From Variovorax sp. CF313 (GTDB lineage Bacteria > Pseudomonadota > Gammaproteobacteria > Burkholderiales > Burkholderiaceae_C): a DNA stretch of 64,000 nucleotides. Shown piece by piece: positions 29,958-40,523 of this stretch (within the stretch, counting starts at the first letter, position 1; each line of letters begins with the position of its first letter). The notes beneath the pieces are model-generated. The model searched no databases and was not told the origin of the DNA. It saw only the letters and a program-made list of their open reading frames with translations. A program made the position numbers and the translations under genes. Location: assembly GCF_000282635.1 (NCBI RefSeq), contig NZ_AKIW01000073.1, positions 1-64,000 of the forward strand, given 5' to 3'.

Positions 29958-32372
29958 TCAGTTGCGGAACAGGTCGAGGATGCGGTTGCGCTCCTCGGGC
30001 GGGGCCGGCGGGCTCACCGGGGCGCCGGTCAGGGCTTCCACCGGCGCCGCAGTCGCGGATTCCACGCCCAGGCTTGCCACGCCGCGTCCCGGCGCGTAGT
30101 CGTCGTAGTACCACTCGCCGCCCACGTTCACGATGCCGGAAGGCGGTGCGGTGGCGATGTCGGTCACGGGGATGCCCTTGATGGCGGTCTCCATGTAGGC
30201 GATCCAGATCGGCAGGCTCAGGCCACCGCCGGTTTCGCGGTCGCCCAGGTTGCGCGGCGTGTCGTAGCCGATCCACGAAATGGCCGTCATGGTGGGCTGG
30301 AAGCCCGCGAACCACGCGTCGAGCGAGTCGTTGGTGGTGCCGGTCTTGCCGTACAGGTCGGGGCGCTTGAGCGTCGCCTGTGCCTTGGCGGCGGTGCCGG
30401 CACGGGCCACCGACTGCAGCAGCGTGTCCATGATGAAGGCATTGCGCTGGGGAATCGCGCGGTTCGCCTCGTTGAGCACCGAGGGTTGCTTGTCGACCAG
30501 CACCTTGTCCTTGTGGTCGGTGATGCGGGTCACGAGGTACGGATTGACACGGTAGCCGCCGTTGGCGAACACCGAGTAGCCCACCGCCATCTGCATCGGC
30601 GTGACCGAGCCGGCACCCAGCGCCATCGGCAGGTAGGCCGGGTGCTTTTCCTTGTCGAAGCCGAAGTTGGTGATCCACTCCTGCGCGTAGCGCGTGCCGA
30701 TGGACTGCAGGATGCGGATCGACACGAGGTTCTTCGACTTCATCAGCGCGGTGCGCATCGACATCGGGCCGTCGTAGCCGCCGCCGTAGTTCTTGGGCTC
30801 CCACGGCTGGCCGCCGGTGGTGCCGGCGTCGAAGAAGAGCGGGCCGTCGTTGATGACCGTGGCGGGGGTGAAGCCCTTCTCGAGCGCCGCCGAATAGATG
30901 AACGGCTTGAAGCTCGAACCCGGCTGGCGCCAGGCCTGCGTGACGTGGTTGAACTTGTTCTTGCCGAAATCGAAGCCGCCGACCAGTGCCTTGATGGCGC
31001 CGTCGCGCGGGTCCATGGCGACGAACGCGCCTTCCACTTCGGGCAACTGCGTGATCTCCCAGGTGTTCTTGGGCGTCTTCACCACGCGGATGACCGCGCC
31101 GCGGCGGATCTTGATGTTGGGCGGGGCCTTGTCGGAGAGGCCGGACTGCGCGGGCTTGAGGCCCTCGCCGGTGATCTGCACGGGGTCGCCGTTGCCGCGC
31201 ACGGCATCGATCTGCTTGGGCGTGGCCTTGAGGACGACCGCGGCCATCACGTCGCCGTTGTCGGGGTGGTCGTTGAGCGCATCGTCCACGGCCTCGTCGA
31301 GGTCCTTGGCGTCGTTGGGCAGGTCGACGAACTTCTCGGGGCCGCGATAGATCTGGCGACGCTCGTAGTCCATGATGCCCTTGCGCAGCGCCTTATAGGC
31401 CGCGGCCTGGTCGGCTGCCACCAGTGAGGTGTAGACCTTGAGGCCGCGCGTATAGGTGCTGTCGCCGTACTGCGCGTACATCAGCTGGCGCACCGTTTCG
31501 GCCACGTATTCGGCATGCAGGCGGTTCGGGTCGGCGGCGTCGCGCAGGTGGAGTTCCTCCTTCTTGGCTTCGGCGGCCTGCTCGGCGGTGATGAAGCCGG
31601 CTTCCTGCATGCGGTCGATCACGTAGAACTGGCGGCCGCGCGCGCGTTGCGGGTTGTTGACCGGGTTGTTCGCGCCCGGCGCCTTCGGCAGTCCGGCCAG
31701 CATGGCAGCCTGGGCAATCGTGAGGTCCTGCAGCGGCTTGCCGAAATACGCTTCGGAAGCGGCGGCAAAGCCGTAGGCGCGGTTGCCGAGGTAGATCTGG
31801 TTCAGGTAGATCTCGAAGATCTGGTCCTTGGTGAGCAGGTGCTCCAGCTTGAAGGTCAGCAGCACCTCATAGATCTTGCGGGTGAGCGTCTTCTCGGAGC
31901 TCAGGTAGACATTGCGCGCCACCTGCATCGTGATGGTCGATGCGCCCTGGCTCTTCACGCGGTTCATGTTCGCCAGGCCCGCGCGCACCATGCCCTTGTA
32001 GTCGACCCCGCCGTGGTCGTAAAAGCGCGAGTCTTCGGCCGCGAGCACGGCGTCTTTCACGACCTTCGGAATGGCCGAGATCGGGGTGAGGTTGCGGCGC
32101 TCCTCGCCGAACTCGCCGATCAGGGTGCCTTCGGCCGAGAAAACCCGCAGCGGCAGCTTGGGCCGGTAGTCGGAGAGCTCACTGATGTCGGGCAGGTTCG
32201 GGTATGCGACCGCCAGGGCCACCGCCACCACGCACAGCACCGCGAGCACGCCGGCAGCGGCAATGCCGAACCCCCAGAAGAAAAAGCGCAACAGCCATTT
32301 CAGCCAGGTCGGGCGCTGGGACTTGGGGGAGGGGGTCTTGGCTGGCCCTTTGGGGCTTGAGGTTTCTTGCAT
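29958..32372 (-). CDS. mrcA: Penicillin-binding protein 1A (bifunctional)
   Basis: This is a peptidoglycan glycosyltransferase and transpeptidase, anchored in the inner membrane by one N-terminal segment (LLRFFFWGFGIAAAGVLAV). The GT51 domain shows EDSRFYDHGGVDYKG and QGASTITMQVARN. The transpeptidase domain has the SxxK serine in SSFKPFIYSAAL, SKN in MKSKNLVSIR and KTG in GKTGTTNDS. I prefer the ATG at 32372 (804 residues). The in-frame GTG at 32390 lies where transcription should begin, judging from the TATAAT at 32396-32401. It is divergent from pilM, the conserved arrangement in many proteobacteria. Confidence 0.95.
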   Translation of the reverse strand: MQETSSPKGPAKTPSPKSQRPTWLKWLLRFFFWGFGIAAAGVLAVLCVVAVALAVAYPNLPDISELSDYRPKLPLRVFSAEGTLIGEFGEERRNLTPISAIPKVVKDAVLAAEDSRFYDHGGVDYKGMVRAGLANMNRVKSQGASTITMQVARNVYLSSEKTLTRKIYEVLLTFKLEHLLTKDQIFEIYLNQIYLGNRAYGFAAASEAYFGKPLQDLTIAQAAMLAGLPKAPGANNPVNNPQRARGRQFYVIDRMQEAGFITAEQAAEAKKEELHLRDAADPNRLHAEYVAETVRQLMYAQYGDSTYTRGLKVYTSLVAADQAAAYKALRKGIMDYERRQIYRGPEKFVDLPNDAKDLDEAVDDALNDHPDNGDVMAAVVLKATPKQIDAVRGNGDPVQITGEGLKPAQSGLSDKAPPNIKIRRGAVIRVVKTPKNTWEITQLPEVEGAFVAMDPRDGAIKALVGGFDFGKNKFNHVTQAWRQPGSSFKPFIYSAALEKGFTPATVINDGPLFFDAGTTGGQPWEPKNYGGGYDGPMSMRTALMKSKNLVSIRILQSIGTRYAQEWITNFGFDKEKHPAYLPMALGAGSVTPMQMAVGYSVFANGGYRVNPYLVTRITDHKDKVLVDKQPSVLNEANRAIPQRNAFIMDTLLQSVARAGTAAKAQATLKRPDLYGKTGTTNDSLDAWFAGFQPTMTAISWIGYDTPRNLGDRETGGGLSLPIWIAYMETAIKGIPVTDIATAPPSGIVNVGGEWYYDDYAPGRGVASLGVESATAAPVEALTGAPVSPPAPPEERNRILDLFRN

Positions 32373-32395
32373 GGAGGGCCGGAGAGTCACCCGAC

Positions 32396-32401
32396 ATTAT
32401 A
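32396..32401 (-). promoter_or_regulatory. mrcA promoter -10 element
   Basis: A perfect TATAAT lies on the minus strand, 24 bases before the chosen mrcA ATG. No good -35 box is found 16-18 bases upstream, so this may need an activator or an extended contact. It would start transcription near 32389, which favours the ATG at 32372. Confidence 0.45.
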
Positions 32402-32527
32402 AAAAGCCGCTCTCTTTGCACGATCCGATCTTTTGTTGCTGCTGCATCGCTCTAATTCAAAAGTTACAAAATGCAGATTTGACGTCAGGTTTTGACAACG
32501 CTTGAGGGTTTTGCCCCCCGCGGTTGC

Positions 32528-32556
32528 TTGGTTGCCGCCACGCCTGCTGCTAGCAT
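32528..32556 (+). promoter_or_regulatory. Candidate sigma-70 promoter of the pilMNOPQ operon
   Basis: TTGGTT (32528-32533) and TAGCAT (32551-32556) are separated by 17 bp, about 57 bases before the pilM start. A T-rich stretch and a purine-rich ribosome-binding region follow. Spacing is ideal, but both hexamers deviate from consensus. Another TTGACA (32492-32497) lacks a matching -10. Confidence 0.35.
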
Positions 32557-32612
32557 GCAACCGAACGCATTTTTTTCTATTGGTTACAAATACAGGGGGA
32601 GAGGGACCTAAC

Positions 32613-33692
32613 TTGGCTGCTCTTGGATCATTGTTTCGTCGTCAGAACGCTCCCCTGCTGGGGCTGGATGTCAGTTCGTCCAGCGTCAAGCTGGTCGAGC
32701 TCGGCCGTGAGGCCAGCGGCAAGCTGGTTCTGGAACGCTGCGCCATCGAACCCCTGGAACGTGGCTGGATCACCGACGGCAACGTCGAGAAGTTCGACGA
32801 AGTGGCGGAAGCCGTCCGGCGCGTCGTCCGCAAGAGCGGCACGCGCACCCGCAACGTGGCGCTCGCGCTGCCGCCCTCGGCCGTGATCACGAAGAAGATC
32901 ATTCTTCCGGGCGGCATGAGCGAGCAGGAACTCGAGATCCAGGTCGAGTCCGAAGCCAACCAGTACATCCCGTTCTCGCTGGACGAAGTCAGCCTCGACT
33001 TCTGCGTCACGGGGCCGAGCACCACGTCCGCAGGCGACGTGGAAGTGCTGATCGCCGCGTCCCGCAAGGAAAAGGTGCAGGACCGCGAAGGCCTGGCGGA
33101 AGCCGCCGGCCTGAAGGCGATGATCCTCGACGTCGAGTCCTATGCCTCGCGCCTGGCGACCGCCCGCCTGATTGAACAGCTGCCCGGCAAGGGCGTGGAC
33201 TCGATCGTGGCGCTATTCGAAGTGGGCGCCTTCACCACCAGCATGCAGGTGCTGCGCAACCAGGAAGTGCTGTACGACCGCGATCAGGCGTTCGGCGGTG
33301 CCCAGCTGACGCAGCTGATCGTGCGCCAGTACGGTTTTTCCGCCGAGGAAGCCGAAGCCAAGAAGCGCAGCGGAGACCTCCCCGACGACTACGGCTCCGG
33401 CGTGCTCAAGCCCTTCGTGGAGGGCATCGCGCAGGAAATCGCGCGTGCGCTTCAGTTCTTCTTCACGAGCACGCCGCACAACCGCGTCGACTACGTGCTG
33501 CTGGCTGGCGGCTCGGCGTCGCTGCCGGGCCTGACCAACGCAGTCACGCGGCAGACCTCGTTTGCCTGCTCTCTGCTGAACCCCTTCGACGGCATGGACT
33601 TCAGTTCGAACATCCGTGAAAAGAAGGTCCGTCGCGAAGCGCCGTCCTACCTGACCTCTTGCGGGTTGGCCATGCGGAGGTTCCTGCAGTGA
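32613..33692 (+). CDS. pilM: Type IV pilus assembly protein PilM
   Basis: This is an actin-like (FtsA fold) cytoplasmic ATP-binding protein that binds the PilN N-terminus in the pilus alignment subcomplex. It has phosphate-1 motif LLGLDVSSSSVKLVEL and the later VLLAGGSASLPGL. A TTG start at 32613, preceded by the strong purine tract GGGGGAGAGGGA, gives 359 residues, the family size. The longer open frame from 32502 adds 37 non-conserved residues spanning the promoter region. The stop overlaps the pilN start (GTGA). Confidence 0.94.
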   Translation: MAALGSLFRRQNAPLLGLDVSSSSVKLVELGREASGKLVLERCAIEPLERGWITDGNVEKFDEVAEAVRRVVRKSGTRTRNVALALPPSAVITKKIILPGGMSEQELEIQVESEANQYIPFSLDEVSLDFCVTGPSTTSAGDVEVLIAASRKEKVQDREGLAEAAGLKAMILDVESYASRLATARLIEQLPGKGVDSIVALFEVGAFTTSMQVLRNQEVLYDRDQAFGGAQLTQLIVRQYGFSAEEAEAKKRSGDLPDDYGSGVLKPFVEGIAQEIARALQFFFTSTPHNRVDYVLLAGGSASLPGLTNAVTRQTSFACSLLNPFDGMDFSSNIREKKVRREAPSYLTSCGLAMRRFLQ

Positions 33693-34309
33693 TCCTCATC
33701 AATCTGCTTCCGCACCGCGAAGCTGCACGCAAGCGGCGGCGCGAGGCCTTCTTTGGCACCTTGGGTGCTGCAGCGGTGCTCGGCCTGCTGATCGCCGGCC
33801 TGGGCTACCTCTGGTTCGAGGCCCAGATCTCGGCGCAGCAATCGAAGAACGGCTTTCTCCAGGCCGAGATCAAGAAGCTCGAAGTCGAGATCAAGGAGAT
33901 CTCGACGCTGCAGGAAGAAATCGCAGCGCTGCGCGCGCGCCAGCAGGCCGTCGAGGACCTGCAGGGCGACCGCAACCTGCCCGTGCACCTGCTCAACGAA
34001 CTGGTTCGGCAGCTGCCCGACGGCGTCTACCTGACCAGCATGAAGCAGGACAACCAGACGGTCACGCTGCAGGGCATGGCGCAGTCGAACGAACGGGTTT
34101 CGGAACTGCTGCGCAACCTGGGCAACAACAGTCCCTGGCTGGTCAAGCCGGAGCTGGTCGAGATCACGTCGGCGAACGTGAACCTGACCCCGCGCGACCA
34201 GCGCCGCGTTGCGAACTTCACGATGCGCATTGGCCTGAAACGCCCCACCGATGCTCAAAAGGCCGCTGCCGACAAGGCCGTGGCTGCGGCGGCGCAATCC
34301 AAGGGGTAA
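33689..34309 (+). CDS. pilN: Type IV pilus assembly protein PilN
   Basis: This is an inner-membrane bitopic protein of 206 residues. Its short cytoplasmic N-terminus holds the conserved INLLPHREAARKRRR motif that sits in PilM, followed by a membrane segment (TLGAAAVLGLLIAGLGYLWF), a coiled-coil stretch (IKKLEVEIKEISTLQEEIAA) and a periplasmic ferredoxin-like domain that pairs with PilO. The GTG at 33689 puts the INLLP motif at the very N-terminus, as in other PilN proteins, and overlaps the pilM stop. Confidence 0.94.
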   Translation: MILINLLPHREAARKRRREAFFGTLGAAAVLGLLIAGLGYLWFEAQISAQQSKNGFLQAEIKKLEVEIKEISTLQEEIAALRARQQAVEDLQGDRNLPVHLLNELVRQLPDGVYLTSMKQDNQTVTLQGMAQSNERVSELLRNLGNNSPWLVKPELVEITSANVNLTPRDQRRVANFTMRIGLKRPTDAQKAAADKAVAAAAQSKG

Positions 34310-34315
34310 CGGAAC

Positions 34316-34993
34316 ATGGCAAGCAATCGCCCCTCCCAGAAAATAGATGTCGGCGCTGCATTGCAGCGTTTCGGCGAGCAGTTCCGCGGGCTCAACCCGA
34401 ACGATCCGTCGATGTGGCCAGCGGTGCCGCGGTACGCGCTTTGCCTGGCGGTCACCGCCCTGGTGCTGGTCGCCCTGTGGTTCGTCTGGCTGACCAACTC
34501 GAACGACGAGCTCGAGAGCGAACGTTCCAAGGAAGTCGCGCTGAAGGCCGACTACCAGAAGAAGGTGGCCCAGGCGGCCAACCTCGAACTGCTGAAGAAG
34601 CAGCGTGAACAGGTGCAGCAGTACGTGACCCTGCTCGAGAAGCAGCTGCCCAGCAAGGCCGAAATGGACGCCCTGCTGTCGGACATCAACCAGGCAGGCC
34701 TCGGTCGCAGCCTTCAGTTCGAGCTGTTCCGTCCGGGGCAGGTGTCGGTCAAGGACTATTACGCCGAGCTTCCGATCGCCGTTCGCGTGACCGGGCGGTA
34801 CCACGACATGGGCGCCTTTGCCGCCGACGTCGCGGGCCTCTCGCGCATCGTGACGCTGAACAACATCACCGTCACCCCGCAGAAGGACAAGGACGTGCTG
34901 ACGATGGACGCCACCGCGCGCACCTTCCGCTACCTCGACGAAGACGAGCGGGCTGCGCAGAAGCGCGCCGCCGCACCGAAGGCGAAGAAATGA
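34316..34993 (+). CDS. pilO: Type IV pilus assembly protein PilO
   Basis: This is a bitopic inner-membrane partner of PilN, 225 residues. One membrane segment (YALCLAVTALVLVALWFVW) is followed by a coiled coil around ANLELLKKQREQVQQYVTLL and a periplasmic domain with the SDINQAGLGRSLQFELFRPG segment typical of PilO. With PilN and PilP it links the cytoplasmic PilM ring to the secretin. The stop overlaps pilP (ATGA). Confidence 0.94.
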   Translation: MASNRPSQKIDVGAALQRFGEQFRGLNPNDPSMWPAVPRYALCLAVTALVLVALWFVWLTNSNDELESERSKEVALKADYQKKVAQAANLELLKKQREQVQQYVTLLEKQLPSKAEMDALLSDINQAGLGRSLQFELFRPGQVSVKDYYAELPIAVRVTGRYHDMGAFAADVAGLSRIVTLNNITVTPQKDKDVLTMDATARTFRYLDEDERAAQKRAAAPKAKK

Positions 34994-35529
34994 AGATCGC
35001 CGCCAAAGTACTGTGGCTGACACTGGCCGCGCTGGGCTTGAGTGCCTGCGACTCCGGGCAGGACGACCTGCAACGCTGGATGGCCGAGCAGCGCGCCCAG
35101 GTGAAGCCCTCGGTGCCGCCCATTTCAGAGCCCAAGAAGTTCACGCCGCAGACCTACACCGAGGCCTCGTCGTTCGAGCCCTTCAACATCCTGAAGCTGA
35201 CGCAGGCGCTGCGCCGCGAATCGAACCAGCCGAGCACTTCGGAGCTGATAGCGCCCGAACTGGCACGCCGCAAGGAGGCGCTCGAAGCCTTCCCGCTCGA
35301 CTCGATGGCAATGGTCGGCAGCATGAACCGCAACGGCCAGCCAGTGGCGCTGGTCCGTGTCGACAAGCTGCTCTACAAGGTTCGCGTCGGCGAATACCTG
35401 GGACTCAACTACGGGCGCATCACCCGTATCAACGAAACCGAAGTCGCCTTGCGTGAGATCGTGCAAGACGCCGCCGGTGAATGGATCGAACGCGTCGCGA
35501 CGCTGCAGCTGCAAGAGAGTGCGAAATGA
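34990..35529 (+). CDS. pilP: Type IV pilus lipoprotein PilP
   Basis: This is a 179-residue periplasmic lipoprotein with lipobox LSAC. The flexible N-terminal part binds PilN/PilO. The C-terminal beta domain (YKVRVGEYLGLNYGRITRIN, then REIVQDAAGEWIER) contacts the secretin PilQ, bridging inner and outer membranes. It overlaps both neighbours by four bases, so pilM to pilQ form one tightly coupled operon. Confidence 0.95.
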   Translation: MKIAAKVLWLTLAALGLSACDSGQDDLQRWMAEQRAQVKPSVPPISEPKKFTPQTYTEASSFEPFNILKLTQALRRESNQPSTSELIAPELARRKEALEAFPLDSMAMVGSMNRNGQPVALVRVDKLLYKVRVGEYLGLNYGRITRINETEVALREIVQDAAGEWIERVATLQLQESAK

Positions 35530-37676
35530 ACCAAAAGAAATCAACGATGGCACAGTGGCTGCGCGCTGCCGGCCTGGGTCTGCTGGCCTTCGGTGCATTG
35601 GCCGTGGCCCATGCGCAAAACGCCATCCAGGCCGTGACCAGCTCGACTCAGTCCGGCGCGGAAGTGATCCGCATCGATCTGGCGCAACCGCTCACGGCGG
35701 TGCCTGCCGGGTTCGCCGTCCAGGCGCCGGCCCGCATTGCGCTCGATTTTCCGGGCGTCACGAATGCCATCGGCCGTTCCGCGATCGAAGTGAACCAGGG
35801 CAACCTGCGTTCGGTGAACGTCGTCCAGGCCGGTGAACGCAGCCGCGTGGTGCTGAACCTGAAGCAGGCCACCGCGTACAAGGCCGAGATCCAGGGCAAT
35901 TCGCTGCTGGTCATTCTCGAGCCGGTGGCCGGCTCGGCGCTCGTCGCGTCTGCCGGCACGACCTTCGCGGAAAACCGCAACCGGGACATGCTGCCGCTGC
36001 GGGACGTCGATTTCCGCCTTGGCGCCGACAGCACCGGCCGGGTCATCGTCGATCTTCCGAACAACCAGGTCGGCGTCGACGTCAAGCAGCAAGGCAAGAA
36101 CCTCGTCGTGGAGTTCACCAAGTCGACGCTGCCCGAGGGCCTGCGCCGCCGCCTCGACGTGGCCGACTTCGGAACGCCGGTCCAGCTGATCACTTCGCAG
36201 CAGTCGGGCGACCGCGTGCGCATGACGATCGAGGCCAAGGGCGACTGGGAGCACAGTGCCTACCAGAGCGAGAACCAGTTTGTTGTCGAGGTCCGCGCCC
36301 GCAAGGTCGATCCGACCAAGCTGACGCAAGGCGTGGGCTACAACGGCGAAAAGCTGTCGCTCAACTTCCAGAACATCGAAATCCGTTCGCTGCTGCAGGT
36401 GATTGCCGACTTCACGAACTTCAACATCGTGACCTCGGATTCGGTGAACGGCGCGCTGACGCTGCGGCTGAAGGACGTGCCCTGGGATCAGGCCCTCGAC
36501 ATCATCATGCAGGCGAAGAACCTGGGCATGCGCAAGAACGGCAGCGTGCTGTGGATCGCGCCCAAGGATGAAATCAACGCCAAGGAAAAGCTCGAATTCG
36601 AGGCCAAGGCCGCGATCGAGAACCTGGAGCCGCTGCGTACCCAGTCGTTCCAGCTCAACTACACCAAGGCGATCGCGATTGCGCAGGGGCTGACCGGCAC
36701 GGGTGCCTCGTCCGGCGGCGGTGGCGGTGGCGGTACGACGACTCGCATCCTGAGCCCTCGCGGCAGCGTCATCGCCGAGTCGCGTACCAACCAGCTCTTC
36801 GTGTCGGACGTTCCGTCGCGCCTGGCCCAGATCACCGATCTGATCCAGAAGCTGGACATCCCGGTTCGCCAGGTGTTGATCGAGGCTCGCATCGTCGAAG
36901 CGTCCGATACCTTCGGCAAGTCGCTCGGCGTGCGGCTGGGCGGCGGCATCGCTGGCGAGCGCTTCGCATCGTCCGCCGGCAACCGCGCATTCGCCAATCT
37001 CGGCGCGATGCCCGTCGTAACGGCGGGCACCAATGGCGGAGCCAGCACGGCCACCTCCACGTTCACCAACTCCAACTTCATCAACCTCCCGGCGGGCGAT
37101 GCGGGCGGCACGGGCAACGCGGCAGGCACCTTCGCGATCTCGCTGTTCAACTCGAGCTTCTCGCGCATGCTGAACCTCGAAATCTCGGCGCTCGAAGCCG
37201 ACGGCAAGGGCAAGCTGGTGTCCAGCCCCCGCGTCATCACGGCCGACCAGACCAAGGCGCTGATCGAGCAGGGCGAGGAAATTCCGTACCAGCAGGCCAC
37301 GTCCAGCGGCGCCACCTCGATCTCGTTCCGCAAGGCGGTGCTGAAGCTGGAAGTCACGCCGCAGATCACGCCGGAAGGCAACATCATCCTGACGCTGGAC
37401 GTGAGCAAGGACGCCCGGGGCGTGAACACGTCGGCGGGTCCGGCCATCAATACCAAGCACGTGCAGACCGAAGTGCTGGTCGAGAACGGCGGCACGGTCG
37501 TCATCGGTGGTATCTTCGAGCTCACCGAAACCAATGACGAATCGCGCGTGCCGGTGCTGGGTGAAGTGCCCTACCTGGGGGCACTGTTCCGCAAGCGCGA
37601 ACGCGTTGCCAACAAGACCGAAATGCTCGTCTTTATCACTCCGAAGATGATTACCGACCGCAACGCCGCGCGCTGA
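35526..37676 (+). CDS. pilQ: Type IV pilus secretin PilQ
   Basis: This is the outer-membrane channel for the pilus fibre, 716 residues with a signal peptide ending near AVAHAQ. N-terminal AMIN-type domains (for example RIALDFPGVTNAIGRSAIEV and VIVDLPNNQVGVDVKQ) bind peptidoglycan. Next come an STN/N0 domain (LSLNFQNIEIRSLLQVIADF), an N1 domain and the secretin core, which ends with the signature PVLGEVPYLGALFRKRE and MLVFITPKMI. A glycine run (GASSGGGGGGG) marks a flexible loop. The ATG at 35526 overlaps the pilP stop. Confidence 0.96.
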   Translation: MNQKKSTMAQWLRAAGLGLLAFGALAVAHAQNAIQAVTSSTQSGAEVIRIDLAQPLTAVPAGFAVQAPARIALDFPGVTNAIGRSAIEVNQGNLRSVNVVQAGERSRVVLNLKQATAYKAEIQGNSLLVILEPVAGSALVASAGTTFAENRNRDMLPLRDVDFRLGADSTGRVIVDLPNNQVGVDVKQQGKNLVVEFTKSTLPEGLRRRLDVADFGTPVQLITSQQSGDRVRMTIEAKGDWEHSAYQSENQFVVEVRARKVDPTKLTQGVGYNGEKLSLNFQNIEIRSLLQVIADFTNFNIVTSDSVNGALTLRLKDVPWDQALDIIMQAKNLGMRKNGSVLWIAPKDEINAKEKLEFEAKAAIENLEPLRTQSFQLNYTKAIAIAQGLTGTGASSGGGGGGGTTTRILSPRGSVIAESRTNQLFVSDVPSRLAQITDLIQKLDIPVRQVLIEARIVEASDTFGKSLGVRLGGGIAGERFASSAGNRAFANLGAMPVVTAGTNGGASTATSTFTNSNFINLPAGDAGGTGNAAGTFAISLFNSSFSRMLNLEISALEADGKGKLVSSPRVITADQTKALIEQGEEIPYQQATSSGATSISFRKAVLKLEVTPQITPEGNIILTLDVSKDARGVNTSAGPAINTKHVQTEVLVENGGTVVIGGIFELTETNDESRVPVLGEVPYLGALFRKRERVANKTEMLVFITPKMITDRNAAR

Positions 37677-37699
37677 CGCGCGGGCGTAGCAGCCACCGC

Positions 37700-38248
37700 G
37701 TGGCGGTCGCACTCGTCGGCTTGCCCGGCGCCGGAAAATCCGCAGTGGGCCGGCGCCTGGGGATGCGGCTGGATCTCCCCTTCATCGATACCGATCACGT
37801 GATCGAGCAGCGCATCGGCTGCTCGATCCGCGATTACTTCGAGCGCGAAGGCGAGGTGGCTTTCCGGGATCTCGAGCAAACCGTCATTGCCGAGCTGGCG
37901 GCCAATGCCCACGGCGTGCTGGCCACCGGCGGCGGTGCGGTGCTGCGGGAGGCCAACCGCAACCAGCTGCGCGATCACTTCCACGTGATCTACCTGCGCT
38001 CCTCCCCCGAAGACCTGTTCCGGCGCCTGCGCCACGACGTCAAGCGCCCCCTGCTGCAGGTGGCTGACCCGTTGGGGCGGCTGCGGGAACTGCACGATGC
38101 GCGCGACCCGTTCTACCGGGAAACCGCTCACGACGTGGTCGATACCGGCCGTCCCACGATCGCGATGCTGGTGAACATCATCGTGATGCAGCTCGAGCTG
38201 GCGGGCATCGTCGAGCCGGGCGCCCATCCGGAAGAGCCCACTGCCTGA
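37700..38248 (+). CDS. aroK: Shikimate kinase
   Basis: This phosphorylates shikimate at O3 in the pathway to aromatic amino acids. It is 182 residues with Walker [12 protein letters not shown], the substrate-binding DTDHVIE segment (the second Asp and nearby Arg contact shikimate), and [10 protein letters not shown]. The start is a GTG at 37700, 23 bases after pilQ; no better ATG exists upstream of the Walker loop. The pilQ-aroK-aroB order is conserved in beta- and gamma-proteobacteria. Confidence 0.95.
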   Translation: MAVALVGLPGAGKSAVGRRLGMRLDLPFIDTDHVIEQRIGCSIRDYFEREGEVAFRDLEQTVIAELAANAHGVLATGGGAVLREANRNQLRDHFHVIYLRSSPEDLFRRLRHDVKRPLLQVADPLGRLRELHDARDPFYRETAHDVVDTGRPTIAMLVNIIVMQLELAGIVEPGAHPEEPTA

Positions 38249-38283
38249 ACCTGCGCCGGCTGCAGCGCCTAAACTCGCTGCCC

Positions 38284-39392
38284 ATGTCCCTGCCCGTACT
38301 TTCCGCCCCGACCGAACGCGTCGACATCCAGCTCGGCGACCGCAGCTACCCGATCCTGATCGGTGCCGGCCTGCTGGACGATCCCCGTAGCTTCGCCGCC
38401 ACGCCCGCCGCCGCCACGGCCCTGATCGTCAGCAACACCACGGTGGCGCCGCTCTATGCCAAGGCGCTGCAGGGTGCCCTGGCGGGCCGTTTCCGCACGG
38501 TCCACCTGCTGGAGCTGCCCGACGGCGAGGTGCACAAGAACCTGCAGACGTTGAACCTGATCTTCGACGACCTGCTGGGTCACGGCAGCGACCGCAAGAC
38601 CGTGTTGTTCGCCCTGGGCGGCGGCGTGGTGGGCGACATGACGGGCTTTGCCGCCGCCAGCTACATGCGCGGCGTGCCTTTCGTGCAGGTGCCGACCACG
38701 CTGCTGGCGCAGGTCGATTCCTCGGTCGGCGGCAAGACGGCCATCAACCACCCGCTCGGCAAGAACATGATTGGCGCGTTCTACCAGCCGCAACTGGTGG
38801 TCTGCGACCTGGCCACGCTGCAGACCCTGCCGCCGCGCGAACTCAGTGCCGGACTGGCCGAAGTCATCAAGTACGGCCCGATCCACGACATGGCGTTCTT
38901 CGACTGGATCGAAGCCAACATCGACGCCCTCGTCGCGCGGGAGCCGGCCGCGCTGGCCTATGCCGTCAAGCGCAGTTGCGAAATCAAGGCGCTGGTGGTC
39001 GGGCAGGACGAGCGCGAAACCGGCCTGCGCGCGATCCTCAATTTCGGCCATACCTTCGGCCACGCGATCGAGTCGGGCCTCGGCTATGGCGAATGGCTGC
39101 ACGGCGAGGCCGTGGGCTGCGGCATGGTCATGGCGGCACGGCTGTCGCAGCGGCTCGGCGGCGTCGATGCTGCCTTCGTCGAACGGCTCACGCGCCTGAT
39201 CGAGCGGGCTGGCCTGCCGATCGTGGGTCCTGCGCTGGGCGCGGACCGCTACCTGGAACTGATGCGCGTCGACAAGAAATCGGAGGCCGGCGAGATCCGC
39301 TTCGTGGTGATCGACCGGCCCGGCTCCGCCCTGGTCCGCAGCGCACCCGACGCGCTCGTGCGCGAAGTGCTTGCGCAGAGCTGCGCGGCGCA

Positions 39393-39396
<4 letters not shown>
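38284..39396 (+). CDS. aroB: 3-dehydroquinate synthase
   Basis: This converts DAHP to 3-dehydroquinate, the second step of the shikimate pathway, using NAD and a divalent metal. The 370-residue protein has the NAD-binding [19 protein letters not shown] and the active-site segment [19 protein letters not shown]. The metal-binding histidines lie in [13 protein letters not shown] and EWLHGEAV. It overlaps the dgt start by four bases. Confidence 0.97.

Positions 39397-40519
<1,123 letters not shown>

Positions 40520-40523
<4 letters not shown>

Noticed and set aside
35541..37712. A 723-codon minus-strand open frame opposite pilQ
   Set aside because: It reads as Arg/His/Gln/Val-rich sequence without motifs, while pilQ on the plus strand has full secretin signatures.
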